Assembly: GCA_039815825.1 (NCBI GenBank)
Contig: JBCBYO010000001.1
Coordinates: 1-64,000 of the forward strand
DNA: 64,000 bases
DNA from: JBCBDX01 sp039815825
Lineage (GTDB): Bacteria > Pseudomonadota > Alphaproteobacteria > Rhizobiales > Rhizobiaceae
Direction: 5' to 3'
The first letter of the stretch is position 1, and every line of letters begins with the position of its first letter. A model generated the notes under the pieces. It did no database searches and was not told where the DNA came from. It saw nothing but the letters and a program-made list of their open reading frames with translations. Shown here piece by piece: positions 25,176 through 34,644 of the stretch. The position numbers were made by a program, and so were the translations under genes.

Positions 25176-26207
25176 TCACTGGTTGTTGTCGATATCGAAC
25201 TGGTCGATCGTGTAGTTGACGCTGACCTCCAGTACATCGCCGGGGGCGAGCACATCCCAATCACTGTCACCAGTTGTCGGGTTCGTTGAGTCCCCGGTCG
25301 AACCATTGTCCGTCAACGACGCGGTCTCAATGTCCGGCTGCGTAAAGGTTGCAGGGTTACCGCCGTGCGCATCCGAAAGCGTGATGTTATCGATCGGCAC
25401 GTTACCATTGTTGGTGATTGTATAGGTGTAGGTCACAACATCACCGACGGCCAAGTTATCCGTCGAGCCATCCACTACCACAGCGCCAGTTCCCGGGTCG
25501 TAAGTACCAACCTTTGCGACCAACAGCGAGCTGTTGACTGGATCGACGGTTACGTCGACTTGGTTACTGTCATCGGTAGCCGAGGGCCCGCCTGGAAGCG
25601 CAATATCAGCGGGCGTAAACGCCGTAGCTGTCGCGATATTGTTGAATTCACCGTCGCCGCCGCCCGGCGTTGTACCAACTTGGTTGGTAATATCTGCCTG
25701 CTGAACCACATAGGTGGCTTCGAAGAATACAATGTCGCCCGGCGCCAAGGTGTCCCAGTCGGTGTTGTCGGCGCCATTTGTTGAATCACCGCTTGTACCA
25801 TTGTCGGTAAGTGGGCTGGTTCCGCGTACCAGAACTGCACTCAGCGTGCCCGCTGCGTTGGCATCATGCGGGTCGGTTACCGTCACATCAGTAAGTGTTT
25901 GGTTACCCGTATTTTCAACCGCAAATGTGTATGTGATTGTATCACCAGCCGCAACGGGACCCGCTGTGTTTGCGGACTTTACGACTTCCAAAGAGGGGCT
26001 TGCACCCTCGACGTCGACGCTTTCGGTATCGTCCACGGTAACGACCGTCGAGTCGGGTGCGGTACCGGTGACCGTCGCCGTGTTGTCGATCGTTGCGTAT
26101 GCAGGAATGACACCACCCGCCAATACGGTTGCCGCCATCATGCTCGCAATCCGCTTGCCGGCGCGTAGCCTGATACCCAGCCCGTCACATTGAACCAGAA
26201 CTTTCAT
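25176..26207 (-). CDS. Two-domain DUF11 exported protein, possible polymerising subunit (343 aa)
   Basis: A signal peptide (MMAATVLAGGVIPAYA, cleavage about residue 38) leads to a mature N-terminus TIDNTATVTGTAPDS...DDTESVDVEG, the closing segment of a DUF11 domain with no domain before it. One complete DUF11 domain (PSLEVVKSA, about 70-215) follows, including its own closing segment FNNIATATAF...SNQVDVTVDP. The second domain (LLVAKVGTYDP onward) stops at YTIDQFDIDNNQ, exactly where the closing segment should come. Thus the protein looks circularly permuted and could join head to tail. GGAGAGGCG lies before the ATG. It has its own 500-base upstream region and a downstream hairpin. Confidence 0.78.
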   Translation of the reverse strand: MKVLVQCDGLGIRLRAGKRIASMMAATVLAGGVIPAYATIDNTATVTGTAPDSTVVTVDDTESVDVEGASPSLEVVKSANTAGPVAAGDTITYTFAVENTGNQTLTDVTVTDPHDANAAGTLSAVLVRGTSPLTDNGTSGDSTNGADNTDWDTLAPGDIVFFEATYVVQQADITNQVGTTPGGGDGEFNNIATATAFTPADIALPGGPSATDDSNQVDVTVDPVNSSLLVAKVGTYDPGTGAVVVDGSTDNLAVGDVVTYTYTITNNGNVPIDNITLSDAHGGNPATFTQPDIETASLTDNGSTGDSTNPTTGDSDWDVLAPGDVLEVSVNYTIDQFDIDNNQ

Positions 26208-26714
26208 TTTCGCCTCTCCTTCCCCTTTGGGGGATCAATAGTGTTTTGTTGTTGCCTGCTGTTTTTGGATTGCGGTTCGCTCGACGTTGCGCACGCCAAG
26301 TGTTCCATGCCGCTTAGCCTGATCAACGGAATGGATGGATTGAAGACAGCCGGTCATTGAAACCCGCCTGACGCTCGTTGGAAGCCTCTGGAGGCTCGCG
26401 CGAACACAAGAACTTCACACGGCGCACCTGGCGCCCAAAACGTCCTGCGGCTGAAATCGAAGCGACCCGTTACCGGGATTTTTTTCGTAGGCGAAATGGG
26501 AATTGGTGCGATTGCAAATAGGCCGTAAAGGCATTTGCTCGCACCGGTCCACAACACCAGATAAACCGCACATAAACCCATATTTCCGCACATCTAACGT
26601 CTGCGTTTGAAACATCATTCATTAACCATAAGCGTTAATACGAGCTTAATAGTCGCGGTCTGGTTGGGTGCAGGTTGCAGAGATGCGCGATGGTCTGCTT
26701 CGAAAATTCAAAGC
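26208..26714. other. Long intergenic region between two DUF11 genes
   Basis: About 500 bases without a supported gene. It carries a TTAACCAT and a TTAA-N7-TTAA site near 26.63 kb, a small inverted repeat AGCCTC/GAGGCT near 26.39 kb, and must hold the promoter of the 343-aa gene; I cannot identify a convincing -35/-10 pair. Confidence 0.6.
26622..26649. promoter_or_regulatory. Possible CtrA-binding sites
   Basis: TTAACCAT (26622-26629) is followed by TTAA-TACGAGC-TTAA (26635-26649). Both forms match the known CtrA half-site and full-site consensus of alphaproteobacteria. They lie 66-93 bases beyond the end of the 862-aa gene and about 415 bases upstream of the 343-aa gene. AT-rich intergenic DNA gives such matches by chance fairly often. 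Confidence 0.35.
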
Positions 26715-29303
26715 CTATTGCAGTTCGTCGACATCATCTTGTGTGACGATATAATCTTCGGAGAAAGTGACAAAATCCCCGGGTGCAAGGGACGACCAGA
26801 GCGTGCCGCCCGACGTGCCCGCGCTGTCACCCGTCGGTGCGTTGTCCGTCAGAGCCGCACTACCAGGATTGGGCGGAAAGGTGCCAAGTCCGTTGTGAAC
26901 ATCGGTGACGCTGATGCTGGAAATCGTCACATTGCCGGTATTTTCGACCAAGTATGTGTAGCGAATTACATCGCCGACACCGGCAGGTGAAGATCCGGAA
27001 ACGAAGGCGGCCGACTTGGTGATGGACAAATCGGGGATCTGCGTGATTGGTGTTGAGGTGGCGTCGGATTCATCACTGGTTTCATTGCTCGAAACGGTCG
27101 CTAGATTGTTCAGATCGGCGCCATTGTCGATGTCGGACTGGGTGACATCATAGATCGCTGTGTAGGCCCAGGTCTCATTCGTATCCAGGATATTGTCGGT
27201 ATCAAGATCGCCTGTGGCAAGCGTCGGCGGTGTAGAAAGTGTCCGCGACGCACCATCTTGCGTCAAAGCATCAACAACTGCGATGCCCGTCAGATCCACC
27301 GTTCCGGTGTTATCAACCAAGATCGTGTAGGAGAGAACACCGGGTGCGGTTATTTGTGATTGGCCGGCGGACTTTGCAACCGTCATTGCCGGCACAACCA
27401 TATCCCAGTTCAGCTGGAATGTACCATCATTGCTGGAATAGCCTCCTACTTGAACATAGTAGGTTGTTCCAGCTGTCGCGGTAAAGCTGAGCAAAGAACG
27501 AAAATTGGTACAGCCGGTGCCATCATCGTTGCGGACAATTGTGGTCAAGGCATTGACGGCAGAGCCTGTGAAGACGCCCAAAGTGGTATCATAGTCAGTT
27601 GTCGCAACACAGGTGTCGAACGTAACATTTCCGCTGACAGGGGCCGTCCAAGCGTACCAAATTGTCTCCAGCTGACCGCCGCCAAAAGTGGTCGGCTCGC
27701 CCGTTTCACCGGTGGCACCGGTGTTGCTGCAAACCGTCGAGCCGGAAACACCGGTTATGACATTGGCGTTTGAAAAATCGTCTCCGGCGCAAGCAAATGT
27801 TGGGCCGGGCGTCGAGGTTGTCGCTATTGATGTGACGTCGCTTGTCTCGTTGGAGCCGATCGTAGCGATATTGACGATATCACCTCCATCGTCCAACTCG
27901 GTTTGCCCCACATTGAAAGTTGCTGTGTAAACCCATGTTTCGGCGGTATCCAAAACCCCATCGCCATCACTGTCCCCGGAAAGTGAAGGCCCGGTTGTGA
28001 GTGACAAAATGTTTGAGCCCTGGCTAATGGTGTCGCTCAAAGAGATACCCGTCAAATCCACACTGCCCGTATTATCGACGGTAATTACGTAGTTTAGCGT
28101 GCCGGTTGCAGCGATCGATGATTGGTCAACCGATTTGAAAAGGCTGATCCCTGGCACGGGGGTCGAACTCCCGGTTATTGTGATGACCAGGGTACCAAGC
28201 GAGTCGGGACGGACTGTGTCTCCATCTGTGTTGAACAGCCCTTCCTGATCTTCAATCCGGTATGTAAATGTTTCCGTTGTTGTCGCGCCGTCTGCCAAGC
28301 CCGCGTACGCGCCGTTCGGATCGAACGAATAAGTCCCGTTTGGGGCGATGGTAAGAGCGGCTCCATTCGCCAAGGTCAGCGTCGTGTTACCACTGACAGA
28401 TAACGTCGCATCTGGATGGCTGATTTGGTTCACCAGCAAGTTTGCCCCATCCTGGAGGTCGCTGTCGGCGCCAAAACCATCATTGTCAGAGATGACATTG
28501 CCAGATGCTGAACCCGTGCTGAGGGTGGCAGCCGTGTTGTCTGTTGCATCTGGCGGTGTGTTAAAAAACAAATCGCGAAACTGGATTGCCTGATTGGTCG
28601 GGTTTGTTGTCCCGTCGGCATCGGCAGCAACGTGCGCTATTGTTGCCGAGGTAAGTGGATTGCCAAAAACCACCTCGATTTGGCATCGAGCTTCATCTCC
28701 CGAACAGTTGGAATCAGGATCCGCTAAAGCCGTCCCAGTTGCTGAACTATAGCTAATGGTGCTGCCGGTCGTCGCCGATGTGGGTAGGCCACCATCGGAT
28801 GTGAAACCTATCTGGTCGGTAAAAAAACTCGAGCCATTGTTGATGGCATCCACGTCAGCTGTGACAAATCTCAGATTGTAGACAGGTTCTGAGAATGTGA
28901 ATGTGACACTGTTTGAAACGCTGCCATTGTCAGTCGACGCGTTCATCAGGCTTTGGATCATGCCTGTGAACCCGTTTTGGGTTCCGGTCGGTTGCAGCTG
29001 AAATGTGGTGGATGTTCTGGAGCCAGCAGTCGCGCCAGTAGTCGTGACCGTTACGCCGTCTACCGTGGCAACGTCACTACCGCCGTTCAGATTTACCGTT
29101 GCGGGTCTGGTTGACCAATCCAGCGTCGTTTCGGCAGCAAAAGCCGCCGAGCCAGACAAGAACGTCAAGCCGGTTGTCATGGCAGCGACAAGGGCGGCCA
29201 AACTCACAGAAGTATATTTGGACCGCAAAGTGAAATGGCTGACAATCGGGCCATCCGATCGTGCGGTTAGACCTACTCTCGTTGAGCGCCCTGCCACACG
29301 CAT
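26715..29303 (-). CDS. Multidomain DUF11/VCBS/PPC-like exported protein, possible tip subunit (862 aa)
   Basis: A long N-terminus with a hydrophobic stretch ending SGSAAFAAE (about 58) suggests export. Then, by sequence features: an unrecognised beta domain (about 59-250), a VCBS/cadherin-like domain (GTYSFDPNGAYAGLADGATT, about 320), a DUF11 domain (about 385-500), a PPC-like jelly-roll (YAWTAPVSGNVTFDTC ... TYYVQVGGYSSNDGTFQLN, about 505-640), a second DUF11 domain (about 640-760), and a third that stops at YIVTQDDVDELQ without its closing segment. Unlike the 343- and 879-aa proteins it has no orphan closing segment at its N-terminus. Adhesin function is inferred from domain types. GGGAGG is only 2 bases from the ATG, so GTG two codons later is an alternative start. 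Confidence 0.78.
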   Translation of the reverse strand: MRVAGRSTRVGLTARSDGPIVSHFTLRSKYTSVSLAALVAAMTTGLTFLSGSAAFAAETTLDWSTRPATVNLNGGSDVATVDGVTVTTTGATAGSRTSTTFQLQPTGTQNGFTGMIQSLMNASTDNGSVSNSVTFTFSEPVYNLRFVTADVDAINNGSSFFTDQIGFTSDGGLPTSATTGSTISYSSATGTALADPDSNCSGDEARCQIEVVFGNPLTSATIAHVAADADGTTNPTNQAIQFRDLFFNTPPDATDNTAATLSTGSASGNVISDNDGFGADSDLQDGANLLVNQISHPDATLSVSGNTTLTLANGAALTIAPNGTYSFDPNGAYAGLADGATTTETFTYRIEDQEGLFNTDGDTVRPDSLGTLVITITGSSTPVPGISLFKSVDQSSIAATGTLNYVITVDNTGSVDLTGISLSDTISQGSNILSLTTGPSLSGDSDGDGVLDTAETWVYTATFNVGQTELDDGGDIVNIATIGSNETSDVTSIATTSTPGPTFACAGDDFSNANVITGVSGSTVCSNTGATGETGEPTTFGGGQLETIWYAWTAPVSGNVTFDTCVATTDYDTTLGVFTGSAVNALTTIVRNDDGTGCTNFRSLLSFTATAGTTYYVQVGGYSSNDGTFQLNWDMVVPAMTVAKSAGQSQITAPGVLSYTILVDNTGTVDLTGIAVVDALTQDGASRTLSTPPTLATGDLDTDNILDTNETWAYTAIYDVTQSDIDNGADLNNLATVSSNETSDESDATSTPITQIPDLSITKSAAFVSGSSPAGVGDVIRYTYLVENTGNVTISSISVTDVHNGLGTFPPNPGSAALTDNAPTGDSAGTSGGTLWSSLAPGDFVTFSEDYIVTQDDVDELQ

Positions 29304-29701
29304 TTCCTCCCACCCATGGCATATTTGGTTTCAGTCGAACGCAAAAATTGAATCTGCAAAAGCGACAAGTCACTGATTCGTTTTGATTATCACGGAATGC
29401 GCACCACAACCAGCGCAGCGCGCTTTCCTACTTGTGATTGCAGTGATTTGGCGAAGCCTTTACGCACCGAAATCGTATTTTTTGTGATAAGCCAACTTTC
29501 TCAGGACGACCGGATCGGCGTGAATGCGACCCGAACATGCCCCGTTCGCGCGCACGTGTTCGTTAGTCGATGCTTTGACAAATCGGCGGTTGGCTTCGCT
29601 TCGATAATGGCTAAAGTAAATTGGGTTGCACTTCAAAGGGATGGTGCGACCATCGACAGGGCGCCCTATCCGAATTTTCACTTATCCGGGAAGATCCACA
29701 T
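29304..29701. other. Divergent intergenic region before the RND efflux genes
   Basis: About 400 bases between the DUF11 tip-like gene and the efflux adaptor, running away from each other. It must contain promoters for both directions. I see no repeat or RNA structure. TTGACA at 29575 and GATAAT at 29603 are both good hexamers but 22 bases apart. Confidence 0.5.
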
Positions 29702-30802
29702 ATGCGCAGACTGATTATAGTCCTCCCAATTCTCGCGATTGCGGCGTGCAATGTCGAGGAAGAAGTGTCGAGTGAACCGCCGGTGCGCGGTTTAAAAACC
29801 CATCTTGTCGAAAACACCGAACGCTCCACCGTTAGGCGGTTTCCTTCGGTACTTGAACCCACGTCATTAAATTCATTGTCGTTTGAAGTCGGAGGCAAGC
29901 TCACGGAGATCTCACTTCAGGTCGGCCAGCGCGTCGCCGAGGGTCAAGTACTTGCATCCATCGACCCCGAAGCGCTCAACATCCAGATATCAAACGCCGA
30001 AGCAGGTGTTCGTTCTGCAACGGCCGCATATGATAACGCGGTCGACGCGCTTGAGAGGCAAGAGGAACTTTTCAAAAGCGGCACTGTCACCCGTTCCACA
30101 TTGGAGGCGACACAAACCGACGTGCTCACACGCAGAGCACAGCTCGATCAAGCGCAATCGTCGCTGGATACGGCACTGGAGAATTTCGACAACTCGGTCT
30201 TAAAGGCGCCCTTTGACGGAATAATAAACTCGGTCGACGTGCAGAGTTTTGCGACGGTATCGGTGGGCACGCCAATCTTGTCGCTGTACTCGCCCGATAC
30301 ATTCGAAGTTTCGTTCAGCGCCAATTTCGAAACTGTCACTCAGCTTGTTGTGGGAACACCTGCGCGTGTACGCATGGCCGACCGTCCCGATATCGAGCTT
30401 CGCGCGGTAGTCAGCGAACTGGGATCACGTGCCGATGCGGTTTCCAGTTTCCCGGTCGTTCTCACGGTTGAAGAGACAGACCCAGTTTTGAAGGCTGGCA
30501 TGTCAGTCGAGGCATCCATCGAACTTCCTTTGCCAGTAGCCGAGGGCTTTCGGATACCTATCTCCGCCATCATCAAGGAAGGCAGTGTCGAGGCCGATGA
30601 GAATCAGGTCGGCGTCGCGCGCGTATTTATTTTTGACGCAACGTCTTTAACCGTCCAAGAGCGTGAAATCCGTTTGGCCGGAGTACGGGAAAACGCTCTT
30701 CTTGTCATTGACGGCCTTCAAGCAGGTGAACGCGTTGCATCTGCGGGCGTTTCGTTTTTGCGCGACGGCCAACAAGTCAAACTACTAAGCGGTAGCGAAT
30801 AG
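29702..30802 (+). CDS. RND efflux periplasmic adaptor lipoprotein
   Basis: The membrane-fusion subunit that links an RND pump to an outer-membrane channel. The ATG at 29702 gives a lipoprotein signal MRRLIIVLPILAIAAC with Cys at residue 16; an in-frame extension to 29621 has no signal and is rejected. The 366-aa chain shows the lipoyl half-motif VGGKLTEISLQVGQRVAEGQVLASID (about 65), a coiled-coil hairpin (about 95-160), the second lipoyl half LKAPFDGIINSVDVQSFATVSVGTPI (about 165) and the beta-barrel and membrane-proximal domains. It is 2 bases ahead of the pump gene. Confidence 0.92.
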   Translation: MRRLIIVLPILAIAACNVEEEVSSEPPVRGLKTHLVENTERSTVRRFPSVLEPTSLNSLSFEVGGKLTEISLQVGQRVAEGQVLASIDPEALNIQISNAEAGVRSATAAYDNAVDALERQEELFKSGTVTRSTLEATQTDVLTRRAQLDQAQSSLDTALENFDNSVLKAPFDGIINSVDVQSFATVSVGTPILSLYSPDTFEVSFSANFETVTQLVVGTPARVRMADRPDIELRAVVSELGSRADAVSSFPVVLTVEETDPVLKAGMSVEASIELPLPVAEGFRIPISAIIKEGSVEADENQVGVARVFIFDATSLTVQEREIRLAGVRENALLVIDGLQAGERVASAGVSFLRDGQQVKLLSGSE

Positions 30803-30804
30803 CC

Positions 30805-33800
30805 ATGGATGCGCTTACACGCTTTGGCCTGGAAAAGTCGCGTCTGACCGTCCTTGTCATGCTTGGGCTCATGCTGCTTGGCACAATGACTTATCTTAAT
30901 CTGCCAAAGCGGGAGAACCCTTCCCTCACAATCCGCAATGTTGTTGTGAACGCTCAGTTTCCGGGCATGTCACCCGAACGTGTCGAAGACCTGATTGCAA
31001 TACCGCTCGAACGCGCCGCTCGCGAGATCGCAGAAGTGGAAGACATTTCAACGCTTGTGCGGACCGGTAGTGCGAAACTGACGATCAGCGTCTTTAATTC
31101 AATCCCTGTTGCCCAGATTGAAGCGGTCTTCCAGGACATCCGAAACAAGATGGAAGACACCGCAAACGAATTACCCAGCGGTACGCAGGGACCGTTCGTA
31201 AATACCAACTTCGGTGACGTGGCCATTGCGACCATTGCCGTGACGGGGGACGGGTTCTCGTACGCGGAGATTTTTGATGCGGCGGATCAGCTGCGGACCG
31301 ACCTCTACACCATTGACGGCATCACGAAAGTCTCGGTTTTTGGTGAACAAGAAGAGCGTATCTGGCTTGAGATCGATAGTCGGCGGTTGGCGACGATTGG
31401 TGTGCAAATCTCGCAGTTGCTCGCTGACCTACAGGCCCAAAATGTCATCCTGCCAGCCGGGCAATTGGACGCTTCCGGCACCAACATAATTCTGGAAGCC
31501 AATGGCGATATTGGTTCGATCGAAGAGTTGGAAAATGTACTGACGGCTGTTCCCGGCTTGAGCGGTCTGGTTCGTCTGAAGGACATTCTTTCCGTGCGGC
31601 GCGACTATGTGGACCCGCCTGAAAAGCCGATCTACTTCAATGGCGAAAAGGCGCTGATTGTGGCCATAGAAATGGCAGATGATCGCGACATTCAGCGTAT
31701 AGGGCGCACACTGCGCAACGAAATAAGAGCGTTTGAAGCGAAACAACCGATTGGCATTAGCTACAATATCTCCACGTTTCAGGAAACGAACGTCACCAAC
31801 GCTATTAACGATGCACTGTCCAACGTGGGGCAAACGTTTGCTGTCGTGTTGTTGGTGATGCTAGTGTTTCTCGGGTTGCGCCCCGCTCTCATCATCGCAA
31901 GTATTGTGCCTTTTGCCGTCATGCTGGCACTTTTAGGCATGTCCCGAATGGGCATTGATCTGGAGCAGATTTCTATCGCAGCAGTTATCATATCGCTTGG
32001 CTTGCTTGTCGATAACGGGCTTGTCGTGGTCGAAGACATCGAAGCACGGGTGCAAAAGGGTGAAGACCCGAGAAGCGCTGCCATCGCGTGTGGCGGACAG
32101 TTTTTTGTACCGCTAGCGGTTGCGTCCATTACAACTGTCTCAGCATTTATTCCGATGCTGATCCTGGAAGGAACCGAGGGCGAGTTCGCGTTTTCGCTTG
32201 GCGCAGTGGTTGGGTTAATGCTGGCCGGCTCATGGTTTGCGGCGCACTATATTTTGCCATTTTTGGCCGCCATGTTCATACGACCACGCAAGGCAGGCAC
32301 GACCGGTGATAATATATTGGTCAGTACCTACGGCGGGATCACACGAAGATTGTTGCCGCTGGGAATACCGATCATAATCGTGTCCTACGGTTTGGTTGTC
32401 CTGTCTGCGCAAGTTTTTTCTCAGCTGAAATCGGAGATGTTCCCGCTCAGCGAGCGTTCAGAGTATCTGATTTACCTCGACTATCCCAAGGGTACATCGA
32501 TCCGCGAAACCGAGGCTGAGACGCTAAGGGTCGAAGCTTGGTTGCGCGATCAAACGGTCAATCCAGAAGTGCGTGACACAACGACATTTGTCGGCGACGG
32601 CGGGCCGCGCTTCTACCTGGCGCTCGATCCGGCAGAAACTGACCCGGCCAGCGCCTTTATTCTGGTGAACACAAACGACTATGAAGGCGCTATCGCCGCG
32701 GCGGAGCGAGCGCGTAATCACCTTTTTGAAAATCATCCAGCAGCGAGGGCCAGGATCACACGCCTTTCCATGGGGGGCTCTGAATCCGGTATCGTAGAAG
32801 TCGAAATTACGGGCCCCAACGCCGACAAGTTGTTATCAGCTGCTAAAATGGTCGAAGGGGCATTTGCGGAAGTTCCCAACTTGGTCTTGAACCAAAATGA
32901 CTGGGGCAACAAGACGATCAAAATCGTGGTGGATATCGCGCAGGACAAGGCGCGAGAATTGGGTGTGACCTCGAGCGATATTTCCGACGTCTTGGACACG
33001 TATTTCAGTGGCACCACCTACTCCACATTTCGAGACGGTTCAGACTCAATCCCGATTATTGCTCGTGCCGAGACAGGTTTCCGTGACAGTATTGAAGATC
33101 TTGCGAACATGTCGGTCCCTGCCGACGGCAATTTGGTATCGTTGAACCAAGTGGCAGCATTTCGCCCGATGTTGGATTTTTCGCAGTTCCGCCGGGTCAA
33201 TCAGGTTCGGCAAATTACCATTTCTGGCAAGAGTGGCACGCTCGCAGCAGCCGAAGTCGAAAAGATTATTGAGCCCACGCTTGCAGGTTTGGACCTTGGA
33301 TCGGACTATCAGGTCACCGTGGCAGGTGAAAGTGAGCAAAGTGCAGAAGTTAATGCCAAGCTTGCCGCCGGCCTCCCATTTGCGCTTGCTATCATGCTCG
33401 CCGCTTTGGTTTTCCAGTTTAACTCAGCACGTCGTGTAACGCTCACTTTTATGACAATTCCGCTGATTGTCGTGGGCGCTCCCCTGGCCCTTTACTTTGC
33501 AGATCGCCCCATGTCTTTCTTTGCGATCTTAGGGCTGATTTCCCTGATGGGCATCGTGATCAACAACGCGATCGTGTTAATCGACCAGATAGACATAGAA
33601 AGAAGAGGTGCCGATCTCGATGATGCGATTGTTATCGCCGCGAAGAAGCGCTTTACGCCAGTTATGCTCACTTCGCTGACAACGGTGCTCGGCCTCTTGC
33701 CGATGGCCCTAGTTGGCGGTGCACTGTTCGAACCTATGGCCACGTTGATGATCGGCGGCTTACTGTTTGCTTCGCCACTGACACTTCTTTTCGTACCGCC

Positions 33801-33870
33801 GGTCTATCGGCTGCTTTTTGGCGGTATTCGATCAAAAAAACCAACAAAAAGCCAAAGCGTGTCCGCTTAA
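30805..33870 (+). CDS. RND efflux pump inner-membrane protein (AcrB/HAE1-like)
   Basis: A proton-driven exporter of 1021 aa, normal for the family, with 12 transmembrane helices in two six-helix repeats and two large periplasmic loops (about residues 35-330 and 560-840). Helix 4 contains the proton-relay region SLGLLVDNGLVVVEDIEARV. The N-terminus reads FGLEKSRLTVLVMLGLMLLG and the equivalent repeat region LMGIVINNAIVLIDQID. It is paired with the adaptor upstream, but no TolC-type channel gene is in the window. The substrate is unknown; the sequence departs enough from AcrB that I give no gene name. Confidence 0.93.
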   Translation: MDALTRFGLEKSRLTVLVMLGLMLLGTMTYLNLPKRENPSLTIRNVVVNAQFPGMSPERVEDLIAIPLERAAREIAEVEDISTLVRTGSAKLTISVFNSIPVAQIEAVFQDIRNKMEDTANELPSGTQGPFVNTNFGDVAIATIAVTGDGFSYAEIFDAADQLRTDLYTIDGITKVSVFGEQEERIWLEIDSRRLATIGVQISQLLADLQAQNVILPAGQLDASGTNIILEANGDIGSIEELENVLTAVPGLSGLVRLKDILSVRRDYVDPPEKPIYFNGEKALIVAIEMADDRDIQRIGRTLRNEIRAFEAKQPIGISYNISTFQETNVTNAINDALSNVGQTFAVVLLVMLVFLGLRPALIIASIVPFAVMLALLGMSRMGIDLEQISIAAVIISLGLLVDNGLVVVEDIEARVQKGEDPRSAAIACGGQFFVPLAVASITTVSAFIPMLILEGTEGEFAFSLGAVVGLMLAGSWFAAHYILPFLAAMFIRPRKAGTTGDNILVSTYGGITRRLLPLGIPIIIVSYGLVVLSAQVFSQLKSEMFPLSERSEYLIYLDYPKGTSIRETEAETLRVEAWLRDQTVNPEVRDTTTFVGDGGPRFYLALDPAETDPASAFILVNTNDYEGAIAAAERARNHLFENHPAARARITRLSMGGSESGIVEVEITGPNADKLLSAAKMVEGAFAEVPNLVLNQNDWGNKTIKIVVDIAQDKARELGVTSSDISDVLDTYFSGTTYSTFRDGSDSIPIIARAETGFRDSIEDLANMSVPADGNLVSLNQVAAFRPMLDFSQFRRVNQVRQITISGKSGTLAAAEVEKIIEPTLAGLDLGSDYQVTVAGESEQSAEVNAKLAAGLPFALAIMLAALVFQFNSARRVTLTFMTIPLIVVGAPLALYFADRPMSFFAILGLISLMGIVINNAIVLIDQIDIERRGADLDDAIVIAAKKRFTPVMLTSLTTVLGLLPMALVGGALFEPMATLMIGGLLFASPLTLLFVPPVYRLLFGGIRSKKPTKSQSVSA

Positions 33871-33914
33871 ATTCGCCAGAACGCACGCGGAAAGCCCATC
33901 GCGAAGCCATGCTC

Positions 33915-34409
33915 TCAATAATCACGAGGCTCCCTCCGGGAGAGGCAGACGGCCGGGTACGCGAACCTTGTTGAATTCACGTAGCCTTGCAACACGTCAA
34001 CGCCGAGTTGGCGATAGGCATCCAGGATATCACCCATCACCCAATTATCTCGGATCTTACCATCTTCTATACACCAGAAATCAAGCGACCGCATGTTAAT
34101 CTTTTTTCCCGATGGCGCGATGCCTATCCATCCATCATGGGTGACAGTCTGGATCATGTTCGGCCAGCCGGTAACCGCTTAGTACTTCCCATCGCCGAAG
34201 AAATGATAGGTGATCTCATCGATATATTGACCACGATCAGGCATCGCGTTGAGAAAAGGTATCTGGTGCCAGTTGCGAAATCCTTCGACACCCCGCCCCG
34301 TTCCGATACCTGCAGGTCCATACCAATCGAAACAGGCGCTTTCGAAATGCATGCCGTTCGACATGCGCGCGATGCTCAAAACTCCATACACATATGGATA
34401 TTCGAACAG
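33915..34409 (-). pseudogene. SnoaL-like polyketide cyclase/ester cyclase remnant
   Basis: Two adjacent pieces in the same frame form the C-terminal half of a SnoaL-like protein: DWYGPAGIGTGRGVEGFRNW...ITYHFFGDGKY, then a TAA at 34179-34181, then AVTGWPNMIQTVTHDGWIG...MRSLDFWCIEDGKIRDNWV. The TAA is the only break between them. An in-frame TAG at 34410-34412 closes the frame upstream, so the N-terminal half normally present in longer members is missing. No ribosome-binding site is visible. I read it as a decaying gene; a translated short fragment or stop-codon readthrough is less likely. Confidence 0.72.
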
Positions 34410-34579
34410 CTAAAATCGCTCCTAAGCTAGGTGACAGACTGAGGCTGGCGAGCTGTTACAGCGTTGGAATTTACCGGCGTTGTGCCCGCTTCGAGCCTCT
34501 TTTCCGATTTTCCGCAATGCAACTAATTACCGGTTTCGGACTGCGCACAAAATGAACTCCATAGTTTCGGCCAAGAGCG

Positions 34580-34604
34580 GCTTCGGCAAAGCGTGCGCCG
34601 AAGC
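34580..34604. repeat. Inverted repeat downstream of dps
   Basis: GCTTCGGC and GCCGAAGC form an 8-bp stem with a 9-base loop, about 40 bases past the dps stop. There is no good T run on either strand, so terminator function is uncertain. The 230 bases around it contain no gene I can support. Confidence 0.4.
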
Positions 34605-34644
34605 AATTTGATCGCATTATAGCTTGATAGAAATTCTGACCTGT

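Noticed and set aside
26466..26485. CCCG-TTAC-CGGG followed by seven T as a terminator
   Set aside because: The stem is only four pairs, and no plus-strand gene precedes it.
18904..29303. Repetitive DUF11 coding sequence as a CRISPR array or DNA repeat
   Set aside because: The similarity is at protein level, with varied nucleotide sequence and unequal spacing.
29575..29608. TTGACA and GATAAT as the RND operon promoter
   Set aside because: The 22-base spacer is too long for a sigma-70 promoter.
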